This document shows, piece by piece, positions 1 through 6,900 of a DNA stretch of 10,227 bases. A model generated the notes under the pieces. That model did no database searches. It worked only from the letters and a program-made list of their open reading frames with translations, and had not been told where the DNA came from. Source of the DNA: Treponema sp. (GTDB taxonomy: Bacteria > Spirochaetota > Spirochaetia > Treponematales > Treponemataceae). Within the stretch, counting starts at the first letter, position 1, and every line of letters starts with the position of its first letter. Both the position numbers and the translations under genes were made by a program. The stretch spans positions 1 through 10,227 of the forward strand of contig JAGADS010000278.1 in NCBI GenBank assembly GCA_017613485.1, read 5' to 3'.

Positions 1-362
1 GCATGAAGGAAAAAGGCATAGCTATGGCAGTTGTGTCTGATTATCCGCTGGTAGAGGAGAGGATGCTTGCTGTCGGTATGGATCAGGAATTACTGGATTG
101 TTTTTCTAAAATCTGTTCTGCACAGGATTTTGGATGCCTTAAACCCGCAAAACGTATTTTCAACGAGATTGCAGACTCCCTTGGTGTTAAAAGTGATGAA
201 TGCCTTGTTGTCGGAGACAGGGATGATACCGATGGAGAAGGAGCAAGAAAATCCGGCATGAAGTTCATTCAGATTACGAAAAAAAAACGTAAAGTCACTG
301 AACAGATTATGCGGTGGCAGGATTTTACATCTTGGGCAGAAAAAGAATTCAGCTTGGATTAG
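1..362 (+). CDS. HAD-superfamily hydrolase, C-terminal part (5' truncated by window edge)
   Basis: Seen: the open frame reaches the left edge. The first ATG, at 3, lies in the middle of a HAD fold, so the true start is upstream and outside the window. Counting from that ATG (119 residues), HAD motif II is AVVSD (Ser12), motif III is the Lys in GCLKPAKRIF (Lys47), and motif IV is VVGDRDDTDGEGARKSGM (GD-x4-D, Asp72 and Asp77), followed by the usual late strand KFIQIT. Known: HAD hydrolases use a motif I Asp nucleophile and Mg2+ to hydrolyse phosphoesters, mostly of small metabolites in the cytosol. Motif I and the cap are not visible, so the substrate cannot be assigned. Inference: a phosphoglycolate phosphatase/YjjG-like hydrolase of HAD subfamily I. 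The stop codon overlaps the stop of the convergent acyltransferase gene by 4 bp, and no terminator is visible between them. Confidence 0.85.
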   Translation, partial: MKEKGIAMAVVSDYPLVEERMLAVGMDQELLDCFSKICSAQDFGCLKPAKRIFNEIADSLGVKSDECLVVGDRDDTDGEGARKSGMKFIQITKKKRKVTEQIMRWQDFTSWAEKEFSLD

Positions 363-1180
363 TCTCCAAGTTCTTCCCATCCGTTCTGTTCGATTCCGGC
401 CATATTACACATAGACTGATGTGCCTCGTGCAGGAGTTTACGTGCGGCATCTTTTCTGGGAAGGTTTGTGTCCGGTAATAATGGTTCGCCAATATTTACA
501 GTTGTAAGCGGGTGTTTGACTCCCAGCAGCTTATAGATGCCCGTTGGTTTGCGGTATGTGATTGCCATGGGAACAACAGGAAGATTGTATCTTATTGCCA
601 TTGAAAAAGACCCAAGCTTGAACGGTCTTATTGGTTCATACCATTCCCACCTGCATGATTCAGGGAAAATGTGAATCCATTTCTTTTTGGCATGAAGTTC
701 ATCAAAGGCTTCCTTGAATTTCATTAAGCCCTTGAGGTTTTCGGGAATAGGAATTCCGCCTACTGCCCTAATCTGACCTGCATCTTTCCCTTCCATGTTT
801 TTGCCTCTTGCAGGAAACCACATTCTGCGGTATTTAACTGCCTGAAGTATTGCTAGAAAGTCCCAACGGTATACATGGTTGCTTATGGTCATGGCACCGT
901 TTGACAAAAGCTTTTTATTGTTCCTTAGGTTTTCTTTTCCCTTGAATTTTAGTCCGTAGCGTATGCGGTGAAATGGAAAAACAAGCGTGAAAATTCCAGT
1001 ATAAACAAGAAAATTCATAAACCTTGCCTTAAAGGATTTATCAAGATATGGATAGTTTTCGTCAAGCTCTACATGCCTTACGATCTCTGGATTAAACATC
1101 GGCTGGTCTGGAATTTCAGGAAACTGATCAAGGGGTAGGGGAATGTAAGTTCCTTCTTTGACAATATGCTCTTTGGTCAT
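359..1180 (-). CDS. PlsC-like lysophospholipid (1-acylglycerol-3-phosphate) acyltransferase family protein
   Basis: A 273-residue protein. Seen: all four PlsC blocks are present in order. Block I is NHVYRWD (NH-x4-D; His102, Asp107), block II is GGIPIPEN (141-148), block III is IFPESCRWEW (Glu174), and block IV is VVPMAITY (202-209). A hydrophobic stretch at about 54-72 probably anchors it in the inner membrane. Known: this family acylates lysophosphatidic acid or related lysolipids with acyl-ACP or acyl-CoA, using the His/Asp pair. Odd points: block III has FPES instead of the usual FPEG, and there are about 75 residues before the hydrophobic segment. Inference: an acyltransferase in phospholipid synthesis or remodelling; its exact acceptor is unknown. 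The ATG at 1180 has no Shine-Dalgarno sequence; a -10 box lies 6 bp upstream, so the message may be leaderless. It is divergent from the ABC operon and convergent with the HAD gene. Confidence 0.87.
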   Translation of the reverse strand: MTKEHIVKEGTYIPLPLDQFPEIPDQPMFNPEIVRHVELDENYPYLDKSFKARFMNFLVYTGIFTLVFPFHRIRYGLKFKGKENLRNNKKLLSNGAMTISNHVYRWDFLAILQAVKYRRMWFPARGKNMEGKDAGQIRAVGGIPIPENLKGLMKFKEAFDELHAKKKWIHIFPESCRWEWYEPIRPFKLGSFSMAIRYNLPVVPMAITYRKPTGIYKLLGVKHPLTTVNIGEPLLPDTNLPRKDAARKLLHEAHQSMCNMAGIEQNGWEELGD

Positions 1181-1186
1181 GTTAAC

Positions 1187-1215
1187 AGTTTAGATAAAAA
1201 TGCTGATAAATTCAA
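1187..1215 (-). promoter_or_regulatory. Predicted sigma70-type promoter of the acyltransferase gene
   Basis: On the minus strand, TTGAAT (1215-1210), a 17-bp spacer and TAAACT (1192-1187) match the -35/-10 layout of a housekeeping promoter, with 4 of 6 bases in each box. The -10 box ends 6 bp before the ATG at 1180, so transcription would start at or very near the A of the start codon. This is a prediction from sequence only; the -10 box is imperfect. Confidence 0.5.
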
Positions 1216-1221
1216 TACGTC

Positions 1222-1250
1222 TTGAAACATAGGGTAAAAACATATATAAT
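1222..1250 (+). promoter_or_regulatory. Predicted strong sigma70-type promoter of the ABC transporter operon
   Basis: TTGAAA (1222-1227), a spacer of exactly 17 bp and a perfect TATAAT (1245-1250) form a near-consensus housekeeping promoter. Seven bases (TTTTTCT) separate the -10 box from the ATG at 1258, so the expected transcription start is the A of that ATG or a base beside it. Its -35 box lies only 6 bp from the -35 box of the divergent acyltransferase promoter. A regulator binding between them could affect both units, but no operator-like dyad is evident. Confidence 0.75.
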
Positions 1251-1257
1251 TTTTTCT

Positions 1258-2004
1258 ATGAATGCAATTGAGATAAAAAATGTTACGAAAAAGTACAAGG
1301 ACTTTACTTTGGACAACATCTCTTTTGATGTGCCTGAAGGAAAAATAGTTGGTCTTGTGGGTGAAAACGGTGCGGGAAAAACAACACTGATTCGTTCAAT
1401 AATGGGATCATGCTGCTACAATTCCGGTTCAATCAACGTTCTTGGTGTGGACAATAAAAATAACCAGGAGTTTGCGGAAGTCAAGCAGTCGGTGGGTATT
1501 GTCCTTGATGAGGCTTGTCTTCCTATGCTGAAGGTTAGGGATATGGAACCGATTTTTAGGGCAGCCTATAAAAACTGGGATCACGAGAAATATGTTCAGC
1601 TTATAAAAGAATTTGAACTTCCTGTAAAAAAGAATGTAAGGCAGATTTCACGTGGACAGAAAATGAAACTTGCTCTGGCTCTGGCTCTTTCACACAAGGC
1701 AAAGCTTCTGGTGCTTGATGAGCCCACTGGTGGACTTGATCCTCTTGTTCGTGACGAAATTGTAGAGACACTGAGTGTGTTTGCGCATGAACAGGGTAAT
1801 TCGATTTTGTTTTCTTCACATATTATCAGCGATATTCAGAAAATCTGTGATTATGTTGCCTACATTCATCATGGAAAGATCCTGTTTTTTGAGGAAAAAA
1901 ACGCTGTAATGGGAAAAGTTCAGGAAAAGGGAATGGATAATCTTGAAGACTACATCATCTGGTGTGCAAAGGAGGCTAAGAAAAATGAAAGCGCTGCTGA
2001 TTAA
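1258..2004 (+). CDS. ABC-2 type transporter, ATP-binding protein (YtrB/BcrA-like)
   Basis: 248 residues from the ATG at 1258. Seen: Walker A GENGAGKT (35-42), signature ISRGQ (130-134, in place of LSGGQ), Walker B LLVLDE (150-155), D-loop GGLD (158-161) and H-loop SSH (His188). The usual Q-loop Gln seems replaced by Asp84 (VGIVLDE). Known: such ATPases energise two-protein ABC-2 exporters, often for drugs, lantibiotics or cell-envelope stress. Inference: it works with the permease encoded directly after it at the inner membrane; the substrate is unknown. The frame can be extended to a TTG at 1222, but that TTG is the -35 box of a near-perfect promoter, and family similarity begins at MNAIEIKNVTKKY, so 1258 is preferred. 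No Shine-Dalgarno sequence precedes 1258. The GntR-type regulator that often accompanies this family is not adjacent. Confidence 0.92.
   Translation: MNAIEIKNVTKKYKDFTLDNISFDVPEGKIVGLVGENGAGKTTLIRSIMGSCCYNSGSINVLGVDNKNNQEFAEVKQSVGIVLDEACLPMLKVRDMEPIFRAAYKNWDHEKYVQLIKEFELPVKKNVRQISRGQKMKLALALALSHKAKLLVLDEPTGGLDPLVRDEIVETLSVFAHEQGNSILFSSHIISDIQKICDYVAYIHHGKILFFEEKNAVMGKVQEKGMDNLEDYIIWCAKEAKKNESAAD
1968..1975 (+). promoter_or_regulatory. Shine-Dalgarno sequence setting the permease start at 1985
   Basis: AAAGGAGG lies inside the end of the ATPase gene, 9 bp before the ATG at 1985. It supports that ATG over the TTG 42 bp upstream, which has no such site and would add 14 polar residues before the first membrane helix. 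Confidence 0.75.
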
Positions 2005-2587
2005 AGATATAAAGACGGTTCTTTTTTTCCTATGCTTTATTGCTGTGTTCTCGATTATTTCGGCCTGGACTGGCTCCATGTATATCGGAATGCTTTATGT
2101 TCTCATGCTGCCGATTCTGGTGATAAACCAAGATGAACTTACTAGATTCAATCGTCTTGCAAGCATGATGCCTATAAGCAATGCCTCTGTGGTTTTGGAA
2201 AAATACGTGCTTGTGCTGATTGGACTCGGAGTTGCACTTGTTTTTACAGCCATTGGAATGCTGGTCGGTTACTTTGTCATGAATATCGATGTGTTTGCAA
2301 ATGGACTTGTTAATACTGTGCTCATGCAGATTGTCCTGCTGTTTTTATATCTTGCAGTTACCATGCCGATTAACTTTGCGGTTTCCACTCAGGTTGGACG
2401 TACTGTGTGCATGATTATGAGCCTTGTGATTGTCGGTGTTGCCGTCGGTGTATGGAACGGTTTGGCAAGAGCTGATGTCTTGAATCCAAGGAGCATATAC
2501 TTTTACATAACAATCGGTGCTTCACTTCTTCTTTGTTTATTGAGCATACCGCTGACAGTGGCAATCTACAACAAAAAGGACAAATAA
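1985..2587 (+). CDS. ABC-2 type transporter permease (PF13346-like membrane subunit)
   Basis: 200 residues, almost wholly hydrophobic. Seen: about six membrane segments at roughly 11-27, 33-47, 74-98, 106-127, 140-160 and 171-194, a short charged loop NQDELTRFNRLASMMPIS (48-65) after the second segment, and a positively charged end NKKDK. The loop followed by MPISN and an EK pair is typical of the ABC-2 permeases that partner YtrB-like ATPases. Inference: it forms the inner-membrane channel for the ATPase encoded upstream, probably as a homodimer with two ATPase copies; the transported compound is unknown. The start overlaps the ATPase gene by 20 bp, so the two genes are very probably co-transcribed and translationally coupled. 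Confidence 0.87.
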   Translation: MKALLIKDIKTVLFFLCFIAVFSIISAWTGSMYIGMLYVLMLPILVINQDELTRFNRLASMMPISNASVVLEKYVLVLIGLGVALVFTAIGMLVGYFVMNIDVFANGLVNTVLMQIVLLFLYLAVTMPINFAVSTQVGRTVCMIMSLVIVGVAVGVWNGLARADVLNPRSIYFYITIGASLLLCLLSIPLTVAIYNKKDK

Positions 2588-2626
2588 TCCGTGAATATTT
2601 AAAAAAGGGATTTTAGGGAGAATATC

Positions 2627-3955
2627 ATGCGTTTTGTCAGTACTAGAGATGGGAACAGAGACGTAAGTTTTCAAGAGGCAATTCTGAACTGTATGCCGGA
2701 GGACGGTGGCCTTTATGTTCCTACCGATATTGAAAACCTTCGCAACTGGATTTTGTATGCCAACGAAACAACTTCTTTTGCAAACCTGGCAGGTACGCTT
2801 ACATCTGGAATCATCAATAAAGAATTCTCTCCGTTGATTTGCGAAAGAATTGCAACCCAGGCTTTTGTTTTTGAGCCCAAGGTAAGACAGCTTGATGACA
2901 ATCTTTTCATACTTGAGCTTTATCACGGCCCCACAGGTACATTCAAGGATTTTGGAACTGCATATCTTGGCTGTACTCTGGAAACTATCCTTCAGTATAC
3001 AGGGCAGAAATCAATCCTGCTTGATGCGACCACAGGAGAACTCGGCTCATGCATGGCAACGGCACTTCGCGGTAAAAAGCTTGTAAAATCAGTTCTGCTC
3101 TATCCAAAGGGAACTGTGCGTGGAATAAAGGATAGCGACCTTGTGTGGAACGGTGGTAACATTTACCCCATCGAAGTTGAAGGAACTTTTGCAGACTGCC
3201 GTAACCTTGTGCGTGAGATATTCTCAAAAAATGAACTCGTAAAGAAATATCACCTGACACTTGGAAACACGGCAAACATCGGTCGTCTTTTACCCCAGGC
3301 TTTCTTCTACACTTATGCCTTTACGCGGATTAAGAAATATATCTCTGGAAGCATATTCTATGCATTGAGCGCAGGAAACTATGGGAACCTTATCTCAGGC
3401 CTTTACGGATGGCAGCTTTCTCTTCCGGTCAACGGCTTTATTCTACCCACCACAGAGAATCTTACACTTGATCCTCGCGGTGATGTTCAGATTCTGGACA
3501 GCATGATTCCGCTGGAAAAAAGACATGCGGCAGACCCGGCAGATCCCTCAAATCTTGAGCGTCTTGAGCATCTGTTCAAGGAAAACGCACTGATGATGAG
3601 GAGCTTTGTTTATCCGGCTGTTGTAAGTGAAGAAGCAAAGGGAAATGCCTGCAAAGAACTTTTCATGAAATATAAAATCTATGCAGACAGTGAGACAAGT
3701 GCGGCTTATGCGGCGGCAAAGGCAAGAGCTGATATTCTTGAGGATGAGGACAGCGCTGTTGTTCTTGTGGCACGCAATTCTCCAGAGCTGGACAGTCAGT
3801 TTATACGTCACAATCTAGGAACAGAGCCTGCTTCAACTCCGGAGATTAAGGCTGCTTTCGAAAAGTTCTCCATTGACCGCCCGGCGATTAAACCGGACGA
3901 TGTGGATCAGCTTATTTCTGTTTTGAACTCTTTGAACCTGAGGCGGATTTTTTAG
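2627..3955 (+). CDS. thrC: Threonine synthase-like PLP-dependent enzyme
   Basis: 442 residues, a normal length for the threonine synthase family. Seen: the N-terminal block FVSTRDGN...PEDGGLYVP is classic for ThrC, and the PLP lysine is Lys107 in YHGPTGTFKDFG. A GNTANIGRLLPQ block (213-224) and a SAGNYGN block (248-254) also align with ThrC. Known: ThrC converts O-phosphohomoserine to threonine plus phosphate in the cytosol. Odd: the usual TSGDTG loop reads TTGELG (135-140), and the usual PSGNFG reads SAGNYG, so cofactor/substrate-phosphate loops differ; an altered substrate or a lineage-specific variant is possible. The ATG is preceded by GGGAG (2616-2620) at 6 bp. The gene lies 39 bp after the permease with no obvious promoter of its own, so read-through from the ABC operon is plausible. 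The last 44 bp overlap the convergent GH13 gene. Confidence 0.85.
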   Translation: MRFVSTRDGNRDVSFQEAILNCMPEDGGLYVPTDIENLRNWILYANETTSFANLAGTLTSGIINKEFSPLICERIATQAFVFEPKVRQLDDNLFILELYHGPTGTFKDFGTAYLGCTLETILQYTGQKSILLDATTGELGSCMATALRGKKLVKSVLLYPKGTVRGIKDSDLVWNGGNIYPIEVEGTFADCRNLVREIFSKNELVKKYHLTLGNTANIGRLLPQAFFYTYAFTRIKKYISGSIFYALSAGNYGNLISGLYGWQLSLPVNGFILPTTENLTLDPRGDVQILDSMIPLEKRHAADPADPSNLERLEHLFKENALMMRSFVYPAVVSEEAKGNACKELFMKYKIYADSETSAAYAAAKARADILEDEDSAVVLVARNSPELDSQFIRHNLGTEPASTPEIKAAFEKFSIDRPAIKPDDVDQLISVLNSLNLRRIF

Positions 3956-6900
3956 TCTTTCCTCCTGAGGTTAACTTCTCTTTTGTTTCCTTGGGTTCCT
4001 TTACCTTTTTTGCCTCTTTTACTTCTCCTGATTTCTTGGTGCCGGTTTTTTTGTGCGACGAAGTTTTTGGATTAGGATTAAGTGCCTCAAGGAATTTCTC
4101 TACCTGATACTCTGAGCTTTCTTTTGCGGCAATAAGTGTCCTGTAAAGCCTGTAAATCTGTTCACGGAGGATTCTGGGGCTGAACATTGTAACCGCGGCA
4201 AGACAGAACCACATTGCGCTTTCCATCTTTTCCTTGTTGAACCATTTGATTCCATTGAATTCGTTTGTTCCAACAATGAGAGGGGAATTCGGTCCGTCAA
4301 CAAGAAGCTTTGCCGCCTCGTATGTTGATTTGGCAAAACTGGATGCACCAAAGTTAAAGTCACGTACACGCATCATAAAGAAGAGGCTTCTGAATGTCTC
4401 CTTCATGCCAGGTGCCTTGATATCTGCTTTTCCAAGAAGCTCGGTGAGTTTCCTGTCGTAAGACCATGTAAGGCAGTTTTTGCGTCCTGCACTTGATACC
4501 ATTGCAAATGCACTCAGGATTTCCGGGGCACAGTCGTAATTCATCAGGCCGCTGTAAAGAAGATTCTCCTGCGATGTCTTGAATGCTGTGTCGGAGATTT
4601 TATTGCGGACGACACTTGTTCCGTCTTTTGTGCTTTTTACTCCCTGGGCATCTGTCATAGTTGTGGCAAGATATTCAATCTGGCGGCAGAATGACTTGAA
4701 GCGGTCTTCTGGTGTTGATTCTGTTGCCTTTTTGCTTACGCGTTTTTCTTTCTGCGTACCGGCTGCCTGTTTCTTTGTTTTCTTTCCATTCAATGCGGCA
4801 AGACGTTCTTTCTCGCGAGTCTGTTCTGCCTCAAATGCAAATTCGCTTTCCTTTTCGTAATATGCAAGAGCGGCTTCCCTGGCAGAATCGAACAGGGTCT
4901 TAAGATCAGGAAGAGTCTTTTTGTTTGCCTTGAGTATGGCAACCGGAGTAAACAGATTGTGCAGTGATTCAAGTAACTCAGGGGTTGCAAACTTTGCAAG
5001 GGCGGCATAAAGATCCTTGTAGCGGTATTCCTCCCATGCAATCTCAAGATCGGGGACACCGGAACCTGCCAGAAGCTCACAGAGTTTTGAATATTTTCCT
5101 TCAACCGTATCCGTCACCTCTTGAACGTCCAGATACACCTGATATTCAAATCCATTCAGTGCAACAAACATTCCCTGGTTGATTATGTCATCACTCTTTC
5201 GTACAAACCAGAGGCCGCTTTTATGCTCACGGAAAATCATAAAATGATCTGCGCCGGAGGTAAGACCCACTCCCTCGGCAAGAGAGCGCGTATACATCTG
5301 AATGTCATTCTCTCCGCTTCCAGTCTTAACCGCATATTCGCATGACTGCTTTATCCATCCGGCAGCCCTCTCATACTTGTTGTTGTAGAACACGATTGTC
5401 CTTTCTGCACCGGCTCCGTTTGAGTATGCAAAAATATTCTCGTTCACCTGACCGTTGTTCCACACGTCATAGAAGAGGAAGTTCTCTACGCCAGAGAAAA
5501 GGTAACGCTTATGCAGTAATGGGAAAATATCATGCCAGTGTCTGTCCACAAGTCCCTGATCAGGCTTTTCGTCACGATATGCCTTTGTGTATTCCATTCC
5601 GTATTTTTCCTCATAGCCTTCGATCTGACCGTGACCGAACATCGGAAGTCCAGGCATCGTTATCATCAGCGTACACACACCGAAATACTTGTCACCTTTT
5701 CCAAACTGTGCAACAGCGGTTTCCTCATCCGGGTTGTTCATGAAGTTTACGAATCTTTTCAGGACCTGAGGATCAAACTTGATTGTATTCTTTACTGTGT
5801 CACGGTATTTCTGGTTCTCCTCTTTCTTGAGCATGTTCATGAATGCGGAGTTGTATACACGGTGCATTCCAAGCGTGCGTGTAAAATATCCCTCCATCAT
5901 CCAGAATGCCTCGGCAAGCAAAAGTGTGTCAGGCATTTCCTGTGCACAGCGGTCAACAACCTCCCTCCAGAATTCATTTGGAAGTGCGGCCTCAAACTGC
6001 TCGGTGGTAAGTGCATGCTGGCTTCGTGTGGCGATGTCTCCTCCATGACCCGGCTCTGGATACCACAGGCGGCGTATATGTTTTTTTGCAAGAACCATGG
6101 CGGCGTCAAAACGTATTATCGGGAAGTTGGCGGCAACCTTCATGATCTGCTGAATTACTGCCTCTCGTGCGGCGGGATTCAGGAAATCTATCTGGGCTGT
6201 GTCATTCCAAGGCATACCTGTTCCGTCGTTTCCGTGGTAGATGTATGTCACGTCTCCTGTCTGGTTGTCAACGCGCTTAAAGCAAACCGCACAGTCGCTC
6301 TTTGAGTAATAGTGGTCCTCAAGATAAAGCGAGACCCTTCCGTCCTGGCTCAAGTTCTCTCCGTTGAATGAATACTGGGGGAAAGGACAGTCCTTGCTTG
6401 TGATGAATAAATCGGGATGCTCAATTACCCATTTTCCGTCCATGCCAGTGTGATTCGGTACCATGTCGGATGCAAGCCTTATTCCGCGTACCCAGCAACG
6501 CCTTCGCAAATTGTCCAGTGCCTCCCATCCACCAAGGTTTCCTGCAATCTCATAATCTAAAAGTGAATATGCCGAAGCCGCTGCCTCAGGGTTTCCGTTT
6601 ATCTGCTTGATTCGTTTGGAGGCATAACTTCGCTCCCACAGACCGATAAGCCACAGCCCCGTAAAGCCTTCATCACGAAGACGGTTAAGCTCTTCATCAG
6701 GAATCTGGTCAAGTCTTGTGATTTCCCTGCCATACTGCTTGCTCAACTGGAAAAGCCAGACAAGCACAGTCTTTGCCATAAGGACAACCTTGGGCATCCA
6801 TTCCCTGTCCGGGCTGAACCGTTCATACTCCTGCATCAGGTTCTCGTATGAGTATGCATCCATGGAAACCTCGCCACCGTTAATCGGAGCCCATGATGCC

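Noticed and set aside
1222..1257. TTG start giving a 12-residue longer ATPase
   Set aside because: The TTG is the first half of a -35 box with exact 17-bp spacing to TATAAT, there is no Shine-Dalgarno sequence, and family similarity starts at the ATG at 1258.
1943..1984. TTG start giving a 14-residue longer permease
   Set aside because: A good Shine-Dalgarno sequence (AAAGGAGG) fits the ATG at 1985, and the extra residues are polar and lie in the ATPase coding region.
3937..3969. Repeated CCTGAGG near the thrC end as a possible terminator or operator
   Set aside because: The copies (3937 and 3963) are direct, not inverted, so they form no hairpin with the T run between them.
5532..6305. 257-codon open frame on the plus strand opposite the GH13 gene
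   Set aside because: It lies antisense to the conserved catalytic core, is rich in Cys, His and Arg with no recognisable domain, and has no Shine-Dalgarno sequence; it is a shadow of the real gene.
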